Shown piece after piece: positions 1-10,229 of a stretch of 64,000 nucleotides of DNA. Within the stretch, counting starts at the first letter, position 1; the number at the start of each line of letters is the position of its first letter. Where the stretch lies: NCBI RefSeq assembly GCF_000002595.2, contig NC_057006.1, forward strand, positions 2,495,411 through 2,559,410, read 5' to 3'. Source of the stretch: Chlamydomonas reinhardtii (Eukaryota; Chlorophyta; Chlorophyceae; Chlamydomonadales; Chlamydomonadaceae). The notes below the pieces were generated by a model. It searched no databases. It had not been told where the DNA came from and was given only the letters and a program-made list of their open reading frames with translations. The translations under genes and the position numbers were made by a program.

Positions 1-546
1 ACGCCTGGTCAGCCAAGTCGCCGCCCAGATGACTAAATATGAAGTCAAAAGGACGTCTTACAGGCGTCGCGCTGGTCAGCGCTGTGCGCGTCGCAGCAGT
101 GGAACGGGTGAAACTGAGTCGTTACCGCAGATGACCAGTGGTTTGCAGCCAGGGCAGTGATGGAGCCTATGCAAACAGATTGCAGTACTATTCTATAAGT
201 ATTTCCTGAAATTGCCCACTGGAGAACACAGCGACACATCGGCAATGACGCCATGATGCAGCCATGGCACAGCCCTGCGCAAATTTACTTCTATTCTACC
301 ATTACTTTGCAAAATGCGTCACTAACATTGAATTTGGCCCCTGGCTGTGTGTCCTAACGCGACTTGCCAATTGCTTGTGCCGATTGCACGAGCGTCAACT
401 TCTTTCGGGACTCACTGCGCTGCTGAGCTAGAAGAACAAATAAAGTAGCCATGAAGGCGGGTCTCGAGCTGGCGTAGAGGAGCGGGCTTGTTTGCCACAG
501 CCGGAGGAGCAGCTGTCGGGGGTGGGCGGGCCCAAGCGGAGCGGCC
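1..546. other. Left-edge intergenic DNA and VPS36 upstream region
   Basis: No convincing gene is seen here. Short open frames exist on both strands but show no family motif or splice pattern. The right part should hold the VPS36 promoter and 5' UTR. Confidence 0.4.
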
Positions 547-3500
547 ATGTTCCTAGAGGCAGCCCAGCTGACGGCCAGCGGCCGGCCCGTGCTGCAGCCG
601 GGAGAGGTGGAGGTCAGCTTGCTAGACAAGGTGTGGTAACGCAGGACTTGAGGGGATGGCATAGGACAGGATGCAGCAGCCTGGCGACGTGGATGCCGCC
701 AGACACCGGGACCTTCCCACACCCTCACTCATCCTCACGCCGCCATCCTTGACGCCACCTTCTGGCTGCAGGTGGATGTTGAGTTCAACCCAGTGGGTGG
801 CGTGGCCGGTCACCAGTCACACGCGTACAAGGTATGTCGGCAGCGCACGTGCCAAACCATGAATGGTGCTGTTTCCTATTGCCAGCGTAAGCGGCCGGCG
901 TGCGCGGGGTCGCTCCGAGACGCTTAGATTGATTTGTCTGGATTGCCAACATTCACGGAAGAGGTGAACCGCCTTCATCACCGCAGAACGGCTACGCAAT
1001 CCTGACCAATCGCCGCGTGATTTGGGTCAACGCGGGTACCGGCGCCACGGACGGCGCGGGCGGCGGCGCCGGCGATGCGTCCGCGCCCCGCGCCGCCTGC
1101 CTGCCTCTCTCCACCCTGGCTGCCAGCAACAAGCGGGTGCAATACGGCATCAAGGGCTCCAAGGTAAGGGGCCGGGCCGTGCGGTAGCGGGGCCCAGCGT
1201 GGGGGCCCAGGGTCGTCAAGCCCCTCCACCCAAGTCGCCCGACAGCCGTGGCCGCCGGCGCTGCCGTCATGCAACATTCGTGTCCTCTGTTGCGCCGTGC
1301 TCCTGCAGGTGCGGCTGGTGCTGGACGTGTACACCAATGGCCAGCGGCAACCCGTGCCAAGTGAGTCGATGCACGGCGGGAAGGTTGTAGGGGCTGCACG
1401 CGCACATTCGCGCCCTGACAGCCACCCTTTCTTCACACAGCCCCTCCCGCCCACGACACACACATATACACTTGCACGTCCAACCTGCTTGACGGCTACC
1501 TCATCCGTATTCCCCTCCTGCCTTCCCATGCTCCGCTCCTGACCTCAACCGCTGCGGTGTACGGCCCGCCCTGGTGGCGCACACAGCCTGGGGCTTCCAC
1601 ACCAACATAGACCAGGTGTCGCTGCGCTGCCGCGGCCCCGCACCGGACGCATTCAAGTCCCTGCTGGACGAGCACGTACAGCAGGCTGTGGCAGCTGGCA
1701 GTAGCAGCGGCGCTGCTGCTGGCTCCGGCGGCGCCGGTGCCGGCTACGCCACAGGGCCAGCAGCAGCAACTCAGCCCGGTGCTGCGGGAGCGGCCGCCGG
1801 AGCCGGAGGCGCAGGGGCCGGTGTGAACTCGTACATGTCGCCTCTGACTGCGGGGCTGCAGGGGCGACACCCACCACCACCGCCACCAGCTGGCTCCGGA
1901 GCTGGGGGCGGGGCGGGGGCAGGGCACGTGCCGGGAGCGGGCGTGTCAGTGTCGGGGCTACCCCCGCCGCCGCCCCCGCCTCAGCACCATCTGGCGCCAC
2001 AGCCGCCTGCGCAGCAGGCAGCCCTCCGGCCTGACCCCGCCCTGCTGCAGAACATGGTGGAGATGGTACGTTCGTTCCAAGCGCTGCCCGTTGTCTGTCG
2101 TGAAGTGGGTTTCAGACCGCTGGGAGGCGAATTCCCTGCGGCTGTGGGCGGCACACTCTAGGGATTTTGCGACGCGGGCTCGCGCCCGTCCGTCACCTCT
2201 TGCCCACCACTCTGGCGCAGGGCTTCCCCCGCAACCGGTGCGCCCGCTCGCTCCTAGCCGTCAAGAATGAAGGCCTGCAGGTGCGCGGCTGGGCCAAACC
2301 GTCACAACAACCCGTCGGGCCATATCTTGTCTTATGGCTCTGGGCTTCCATTCGCCGAGCGCTTCGATGCTTGCATACGGTACGCATAGCGCCTTAACTT
2401 ATTTTCCTTGTGGGTGCTGTTGGCTGCTTCTGGTTCCTTTTAACAGGAGGCGCTGGACTACATGCTAGCGTTCGGTGACCAGCCCGGTATGGACGACCCA
2501 CTGGAGCCGCAGCCCACACCCGCCTCCTACGGCACCGGAGGTGCTGCAGGCGGTGGCGGCGGTGGCGGCTGGGGGCAGCAGCAGCCGCAACCGCTGTACG
2601 GTGCTGGCAGCGGAGGCGGAGGCGCGCCATCGATGCGCTACCCGTCCGTCATGCCAGATGGCTATCCGCCACCTCCACCTCCTCCCACATCACAGCCGCC
2701 GTACCCGGGCGCGGCGCCGCTCAACCCTTACGGCCCCGTGCCCCCGCCGCCGTACTTTCCCTCAGCCTACGCTGCCGCCGGCGTGTCTTCAGCGCCTAGC
2801 GGCTCGCCGCAGCACCCCCACGGGGTCGCCGGGGCGCCGGCTGAGCACCTGGCGGCGGCAATGGGCTCGCTGGCGCTGGCGCGAGGCCAGACGCCGCACC
2901 ACCACCACGGCAGCGCTCCGGACCTGTCCTCGGCGGCGGCGGGAGAGGCGGGCCGGCCCGCGATCGGCGTGGCGGGGCTGATGATGCGGGAGCAGCAGAA
3001 GACGGAGCAGTCGGGCAGGTACGCGACTAGTTACCGCTTAAACGCATGGAACTGATGCACACGTATTGCGTGGAGCGCTGGCGGAAGTGTAACCTACAAG
3101 CGTCGGCTAGGCTCGTCCATCACACTGCCCATGTTACCGTACGTTTATTATCCCCCCACCCTTCTTACGCAACGTGGACACCCAGGGCTGTGGAGCAGGC
3201 GTTCAAGGACCTGTCTGCGCTCATGGCCTCCGCCGCCGCCATGGTGGCCCTGGCGGAGAAGTTCAGGGGCGTGCTGGCGGCGGGCGCAGAGGCGGGCGCC
3301 GGCGGCGGAGGTGCGGGCGGCGAGGACCCACTGCTGCTGGACCTGGAGACACAGCAGCAGCTGATTGCGCTGGGCATCAGCAGCCCCGTCACGCGCGAGA
3401 CGGCAGGTGGGCTGGCAGGGATTGTCGGAGTGCGGGGTGTTGGAAACGACCCGTACTGCGCGCGACAGGAGCCCGCGTTCGTTGCCGTGTGATGCTAATT

Positions 3501-4607
3501 ACTTGCCCCGCGGCGCTCGCGCGGCCGCTCGCCCACTCAACCATACCCACCCCTGCCGCTGGATCCCCCGCCCCGGCCCTCTGCCCCCCAGGCGCTCGCT
3601 ACCACACCGAGCTGAGCCGCCAGCTGGCTGACTTCCTGGAGGGCCCGCTGGCCCGCTGCGGCGGCATGATCAGCCTGCCGGACGTGTACTGCCTGTTCAA
3701 CAGGGCGCGCGGCACGGAGCTGGTGTCGCCAGACGACCTTTTGCAGGTTGGGGCAGGGGCGGGGGGCAAGGGTGGGGGGCAGGGGTGGGGGCGCCGGGGG
3801 GCCGTGTGTTGAGGGAGTTCAAGGAAAGAGGGAGAGGGTGGTGGTTGGGGAGGCGGCAGAGCCTGCATGTGTAACTGACATGGCGGGGAGAGCCCGCGCA
3901 TGTCAGGGGCTCGTTGCGCTGGTGCGTCAACTGCTTGATCCGAAGGCTTTCACCTGACGGCTGCCACCCATGCAGGCTGCCAAGGTGTTTCCCAAGGCGG
4001 GAGTGCACGGGCTGCGGCTGCGGCAGCTTACCAGCGGCGTCATGGTCATCCAGGGGCCGCAGCACTCGGAGGAGCGGGTACGTCGGCGCCGCCAGCTGCA
4101 CGCTGCGGTGACTCTTGCTGTGTCGCCTCGCCATATGCCCCGTGGCCCCTGCGTGCTACTCTCCTGCTGTCAGTGGCACCCAGCACCGCCAACTGGTCCA
4201 ACTGCCGAACCCCATTCCTCTGACGCACAGCTCCTGCCACTGCTCCCTTCCTCGCGCTGCAGGTTTGCGCCAAGATTGCGGAGCTCACCGCCTTGCCCAG
4301 CCCTTCCTCTACCGCCTCCACCGCCTCTGCGGCGCCGCCTGCCCCGCCTCTGGGCCCGGGTGTCACTGCGGGCGACGTTGCGGTGGCGCTGGGCGGCATC
4401 TCCACCGTCATCGCCGCCGAGCACCTGCTGCTGGCGGAGGCACGCGGCGTGGTGGTGCGTGATGACGGACCCGAGGGGCTGCGGTTTTACCGGAACTTCT
4501 TCAGGCAGGACGGGCTGGAGCCGAGCACAATGGCGAGCTACTGCCGGGCGGTTGCAAATGGCGGTGGCGGTGGTGGTGGGCCGGGGGCGGGGCTGGCGGC
4601 TGGGTGA
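547..4607 (+). CDS. VPS36: ESCRT-II subunit VPS36, with GLUE, UBA-like and EAP30 winged-helix regions
   Basis: Subunit of ESCRT-II, which sorts ubiquitinated membrane proteins into multivesicular endosomes. Eleven exons fit in phase: 547-630, 772-831, 987-1163, 1309-1360, 1587-2065, 2221-2280, 2447-3018, 3186-3406, 3592-3746, 3976-4077, 4263-4607, giving 768 residues. The N-terminal 160 residues read as a GLUE domain ([30 protein letters not shown]). Residues about 280-322 read as a UBA domain ([16 protein letters not shown], then [10 protein letters not shown]). A Gly/Pro/His-rich linker follows. From about residue 485 the EAP30/Vps36 fold begins ([20 protein letters not shown]) and ends with RFYRNFF. 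Family members are usually about 370-570 residues; the excess is linker. The start at 547 gives the only N-terminus leading straight into GLUE. I see no NZF zinc finger. VPS36 identity is strong; the UBA assignment is by eye. Confidence 0.9.
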
Positions 4608-4947
4608 GGTGTGGAGCAGGAGGAGCGTGATCATGTAGCTCGGCGGGTGCAAAGGCTGCGGTGGGGTCGCAGGGTGGGCTGGGTACGGGTGCATGCGTGA
4701 GCCTTGCGCGTGGTATGAAGAGATACCGGTTGGCAAATCAGGCGTGCTAGTGCGGTGATCTGCAGGCGGTCGAGGGATAGGGGTGCGATGGGGCAGGGTA
4801 AGGGGCAGGTCGTGGGACATGGGCCGTCATGGGCCGGTGGATGTTGCTTTGTGGGCTGTCCCTTGCCGAGCCTGGACCCCAAACACCGGTTTATCAAAGA
4901 TGGTGCAACACTGCAACACCTCTGTCGTTCGGCGATGTATTCCTAGG
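4608..4947. other. Intergenic DNA downstream of VPS36
   Basis: No gene is seen. Near 4888-4946 lies one copy of a motif (AAAGATGGTGCA followed by GTTCGGCGATGTA and CCTAGGT) that recurs at 5351-5399. Confidence 0.35.
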
Positions 4948-5193
4948 TGTGCGATGGGACAGTGGTAAGGCAGGTTGGCAAGATCCCGTAGGGTGCAGCT
5001 GATTCCCAGAACCCAACAGATGGCACACAAGTGGCAAAGGCAGGGCAGGAGTGCGCGGCTGGTCGAACGCCGGAGTTACTGTACCGACGAGTTGCTGGCT
5101 GGCTGGACGTTTGCTGACGCGCATTCCTCACGCTCCGCCAGGCGATAGCACCACACAGACACACCGCAACGCCACACTCGCGAGGCAGAGCCG
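4948..5193 (+). repeat. Dispersed repeat family A, copy 1
   Basis: The block begins near GCGATGGGACAG, then GGTGCAGCTGATTCCCAGA, GGTCGAACGCCGGAGTTACT, and a segment reading TAGCACCACACAGACACACC. The same order recurs at 39199-39347 (+), partly at 43206-43316 (+), and on the other strand at 45719-45978. No ORF spans it. It looks like a non-autonomous element or a solo piece of a larger one. Flanking near-copies at about 4888-4946 and 5351-5399 form direct repeats around copy 1. Confidence 0.75.
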
Positions 5194-5257
5194 CATCGTA
5201 CCTGCAGGAAGCCCTTCCTGAGGAAGGTGACCAGCGTCCAGTGGACGCCGTCCACGG

Positions 5258-5350
5258 ATGAGGCTAGTATCGGAACCTTCGGCCTCAGACGGAGGACGTG
5301 GCGTGGGCTCAGCCCACTTTTCCCTTGCGAGGGAAAGCCACCTTTTCTTG
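5258..5350 (+). repeat. 93-base block with two hairpins, matched exactly in inverted orientation at 49961-50053
   Basis: Read on the plus strand, this block is base for base the reverse complement of 49961-50053. It holds two adjacent palindromes: GTGGGCTCAGCCCAC at 5303-5317, and TTTCCCT/AGGGAAA arms around a TGCG loop at 5319-5336. Sequence outside the block differs between the two sites, so it is a shared module of otherwise different elements. Confidence 0.85.
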
Positions 5351-7198
5351 TTCAAAGATGGTGCACATAGGGGCGTCGTTCGGCGATGTACGCCTAGGTA
5401 GTGGTGGCCCGGGTGGCCCCTCGGTCTGTCCTGGGACCACAACCTCACCCCCTGAGCCCGGAGACCAAATAATGGCTACGAGGCCATGACGCACTAGAGC
5501 TGCCGCGCTTTAAGACCCCGCGCGTGGGCCTGCTACGCAACCTGCTACATGCTGACCACACGAGCACGCTTGGTTGAAAGCCTGCCCACATAGGCCCACA
5601 CGGCGGTAGCATCAAGTGGCTCAGCACATGCTGATACCCGAAGGAGGGACGAGGAGCCCCGAACGCGCCATATTATGCAGCCGTACGGCATAAGGCCCCT
5701 GCCAGGTGCTGCCCAGGCCTCCATGCACCACGCGGCGCTGAGCCACCTCTTTCCATCTAGAACGCTGGGATGTTGTTGTTCGGGGGCGGCATTGCCAAGG
5801 ACTACTGTTACAGTGGACCGCTCCGTTAGCCTCCGTGCAGCTGGATGTTGCTCTGCACTCACTCCTCCCGAGTCTGCAACATAACATACACGCAACTCGA
5901 CTGCATGCCCCGGTGATGCTTGGGGCCCATCAACTTCGCAAGTATTGTGCACCAAATTGTTTGTACGGTAGCTATGGCTCCCGCAAGTTCCGTGTTCTCC
6001 ACATACCTCTAGGAAGAATTTTGTAGGGAATGAATCATCATCCGCGCACCGCGTCACGACGTCAACCATCCACACAGGCGTCGCAAGGAGCTCTGTAGTT
6101 GGTGCTGCACATCATCGCTGGCAGCAGCCCAATAGGGCACTGCCACCCGCCAGTCGTCTTTGGTGCACACATTGACTACCGCCCAGCCTTTTGTACTGCT
6201 TGTTCTTCTCGCCTCGTTGCACTCCTAGTTCGAGCCCCCGTGGATGTAGTCGCCCGCTGACGCGCCACACCCGCGTCCCATCGCGTATCACCGTCACACT
6301 TCCGAGACACTCTAAACCTGCAGACACAACGCACACACGTCCTGACATGCCCGCACTCCTATGGTGTTGGTACAATCGCTGTGGCCCTACGCTACTGTCG
6401 CCCCATCAATCATATGCGCAACTGCCCACCACCGCTGTTGCCACCGCGCAGTGAAGCACCTCACCAGCCGCTTCCGCATCTCGACAGGGCGTAATGAAGA
6501 TCCAATGTCGCCTTCGTTGTTATGCCGGCATGTACTGCTTGGGGCCGAGGCCGGGAGGCGCCGTTGATTGCGCGGGGGCAGCCGCAGGTCACCATCACCG
6601 GCACTGGTTCACGAGCCCGATCCAACCGCTCCCGCCTACTTTGATACGGACGAAGGTACAAGTGGAAGATACACATCTCCCTATTCAACTATCCCGTGCA
6701 GACAAGTCACACGATGTAATAGATTCCATGCGCTGTGAGGAAGACAAGAGCGACGCGGTCTCAAGTGCGAGGTGGGTGCACTCGCACTGGTATTGACCAA
6801 GCCACACGTGCAAGTGCGCAGGACTGCAAAGTTAAGTTGTCTGAGTCATAAGGGTACACCGCACTCACGCAAAGCACATGTATAAAGCGTCAAAGTGTCA
6901 CAAACTAATGGTACAAGTGGAGCCGCTATCAGGCACTTGGCCACATACAAGTCTAGTGCATCCACAGAGAGCCTAGACCGAAACATGCCCTGCGTCCCGG
7001 TCCGCACATGAGCGGCAGGACTGCGGGGCCGCGGACTCCAACAAACATGGGCGCGCGTCCGGCCCACACGTCGCTGCGTCAAGATATCATTATCCACCAC
7101 ATGCACCAGCACAACCCGCCGCCAATTGGCAGCGGCCGGGCGACGATGGGCAGGTGACCGCGCGCGCACGCGGGGCAGGCTGCTGCCCACGTATGTGC
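5351..7198. other. Intergenic DNA between VPS36 and the RelA/SpoT homologue
   Basis: The first 150 bases continue the repeat cluster. After that I see no gene. A 176-codon open frame on the minus strand at 5545-6075 has no family motif and no splice context. The right end should include the 3' UTR of the minus-strand RelA/SpoT homologue. Confidence 0.4.
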
Positions 7199-10100
7199 TT
7201 ACATGCCCGCCGGCACGGCGGCGCCTGCGTTCGGGCCCATGCTCCAGGTGGTCATCCCGTCCCGGCTGTACACCTCCAGATAGTTGTTGGCTGAAGCTGC
7301 TAACGCCGCCGCCTCTGCCGCCGCGTGCGCCTGCTCTTCCTCCCAGTCCTCGAGAACGGCAGCCAGCGGCGCTGACTGGGGCGGGCTGCGCGACAGGATG
7401 GTCGACAGCGGCAGCACCTGCACCAGGTCGCCGCTCTGCAGCGCGGCCTCGCCAGAGGGCAGGCGGCTGTTCACGGTCAGAGCATAGCCGGGCTGCGCGC
7501 CCAGGCCTAGGTCGCGCCACAGCTGGTTGGCGGTGGTGCCCAGCGGGAAGTCCTTGGTCTCGATGCCGTCGCAGGTCTGCAGCAGCACGCTGACCTCGGT
7601 CTTGGCGGGCACCTGCAGTTTGAAGCGCTCGTGCTGCAGGAAGGGATCCAGCAGGCCGCGCTGCTGCTCCTCCGGCATGTCCATGTACGCCACGCCCAGC
7701 GACTTGAGAGAGCTGTCCGTGGGCGGGCTGCCCTGCGGCCGCACCTTCTTGTCGTGCACGCGCAGCTTGTACTGCGTCAGCCAACGCTTGTATTGCGTCT
7801 CCTGCAGAAGCAAGCAACACAGGCACGAAGGGATATAGTCAGTAGCCGCGTGGCTGTCGGGCTACCCTTGCAAGAAGATGCGGGTGTAGGGACCAGGCTC
7901 ATCACCGCGTAGTAGCTTAGGCGGCGCCTCACCTTCTCAAGCCACTCGTCCTCGCTGTCCATCTGCTCCTTGTATTTCCAGTGCGCCGCGAAGCCGTACT
8001 CTGCGATGTAGTGCATCTTGTGCGTGCGGATCTGGACCTGCGCGCGCGGGACGGTCAACACAGATAATGAGAGGGCGCTCAACAACAAATCGCCAGGCTT
8101 GCCCTTCAAGACATCAGCACGCAGAGCGCCAACACTGCCCACAAGCATCTCTTTGTGCTCACACTTGCCCTCTACTTTCCCGAAGGGGAAGACGCGTAAA
8201 ACAACAGGCAGCAGTCACACACCTCGACAGGCACGTCGCCCTCGCCGTACACGGTCTCGTGCAGAGACTGGTAGCCGTTGGGCTTCTTGATGTCCTTGAT
8301 GAAGTCCTTGCTGCGGGAGGGCATGACACGGTAGACGCTCTGCACCGCGCGCAGCGCCGTGTAGCACTCGTGCTTGTGCGCCACGACCACGCGCAGCGCC
8401 ATCAGGTCGTACAGCGAGTTGAGCGACTCGATCGTCAACGGCTTGCCGTCCTTCTGCAGCTTCATGAAGATGCCGTACAGGTTCTTGGGCCGCCCGCTGA
8501 TGTCCTCGTACGCAACGCCCTGCGCCTGCAGGGCGCCCTTGATCGAGTTGATGGCGGTCTCCAGCGCCACCGGGTCCTGCCTCGTCCGCACCGCCTCTTT
8601 CAGCCAGTTATACTCCTGCAGGTTCACGTGTATCAGCAAGCAGACGCTTCAGCGCCAGATGCGCGGTCCATACAATGGTAGTAACAAGGGCGCGGCAAGC
8701 CGCAACACTCAGACACGCGCATCCCGAATCATACAAAGGAAAGACCCTGCGCACGCGCCGCGCACCTGGGGGTGCAGGACGCTGAATGCCAGGTCCTCCA
8801 GCTCCGCCTTCAAGCACCACACGCCGAGGCGGTTGGCAACCACAGAGTATACCTCCAAGGTCTCCCGAGCCAGCGCGGCCTGGCGGTCAGCTGGCAGAAC
8901 GCTGATGGTACGCAGCTCAGCCAGCCGGTCCGACAGTTTCACGATGACCGCCTTGACGTCCTCAAAACCCACCAGCAAGCGCTGGAAGGTCTCGTCGCTG
9001 AACGAACCCGTGGCGCTGTGCTGCCGGTACAGGCGGCTCATCTCACTGATAGTGTTGACGTGCTCCAGGACACTGACAACGCTGGGGGGCATGAACTCCT
9101 CCAGCTGGGAGCGGGAAACCATGTCCACGCACTCGTGCAGCAGAGCAGCCGCCACGGTCTCCGCGTCCAGGCCCAGGCCCGCAACGGTTTTGGCGACCTG
9201 GCGGGTGTACCCAATGAAGCCATGGGTTAGATTGCTGTGCCTAGGCAAACCGCGACTGGCCATCGCGACCCTAACCCTCCCACACCATCCAACCCCGCAG
9301 CAACTCACAGCGACGCAGTGGCTCAGAAGCGACTCCCCATTCTTGCGCTGCTGGTTTTGATGCGCGCGCGCGGCGAGGCCATACGCGTGCACCAGCAGCT
9401 CGTTGTTGAAGATGGGAAACTCAGCCTGGCCGGGTCCGCGAAGAAAGGGACGATTAATTGCAGCTGGTATGGCACACCCAACATCCAAGGAGCTAGAGTT
9501 ACAACAGCCAAGGTTCCCGCGCAACATGCCGCTCAACCTGGCGCGCCTCAACCCCAGCCAGCCGCTATCCTGCAATCCCATACACACCAGATTACACACC
9601 TGCGCCTCGCGGAGAAGCTCCAGGGGAATGCCCGGAAAAAACAGCAGCGGGTCGGCCGCATCTGTACTCGGCAGCACCGGCGGCAGGTGCGCCAGAAGGT
9701 CCTGCTCCTGTGACAGATAAAATAGAGGTAGTGATGATCCTAGCTGTCGCTGGAAAACAGAGCGCGCTTCAGGTCCTACCTTCTCGCCGGTGCTGAGCGC
9801 GCGACTGAGTAGACTGACGCCAGTTCGGGGAGGCCGGGCGACTGGTCCCGCCGGGGCTGACCGCGCCGGAAACGAAAACGAGCTAGCGTCTGAAAACGCA
9901 CTGGAGCTGGCACCGACACTAAAGCCGACCGTCACGTTGTTGCTCGCCATCACAACATTTTTGGCCTCCGAGCTGCCAGTGTTGGAGGGAGAGCCGCTTG
10001 CGACGGAACGCCTCCGTCCGCTGGTAGAGAGGCTGTAACGTTGATGCCAGTCATCGCGACCTCCCTCCAAGCCGTCGAGCGCTACGGCCCCCGCGCCCGA

Positions 10101-10229
10101 AAGCCGAGCCTGGGAGCCCGGGACCGGAAGGGCGCCCGAGGAGCGGCCAGACGGCACACGCTTGGTGCTGAATGGTATAGGAGTCGACCGCGTGAGCGGC
10201 GACGTAGCCAGGCTGTAGGTTGCGGCCAT
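7199..10229 (-). CDS. RSH: RelA/SpoT homologue (ppGpp synthetase/hydrolase family), probably plastid
   Basis: (p)ppGpp-metabolising enzyme of the stringent response; in algae these act in the chloroplast. Seven exons, all of length divisible by three: 10229-9780, 9707-9600, 9425-9309, 9197-8766, 8615-8223, 8037-7933, 7801-7199; 735 residues. The N-terminus is Ser/Arg/Ala-rich, as expected for a transit peptide. The HD region starts near residue 195 (QQRKNGESLLSH) and carries LLHECVDM where active hydrolases have LLHD..ED, and DRLAEL instead of DRLHN. The synthetase region (about 385-535) looks intact: GRPKNLYGIF, DLMALRVVV, KPNGYQSLHETV, VEVQIRT. A TGS-like segment (about 600-670) follows. 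I see no EF-hands, so it is not the calcium-activated class. ATG at 10229 is the first in frame; the ATG at 10332 is out of frame. Confidence 0.93.

Noticed and set aside
5545-6075. 176-codon minus-strand open frame between VPS36 and RSH
   Set aside because: No family motif, no splice context and mixed composition; open frames of this length are common in GC-rich DNA.
6222-6240. TAGTTCGAGCCCC resembling a Pol III B box
   Set aside because: No matching A box or cloverleaf could be drawn around it.
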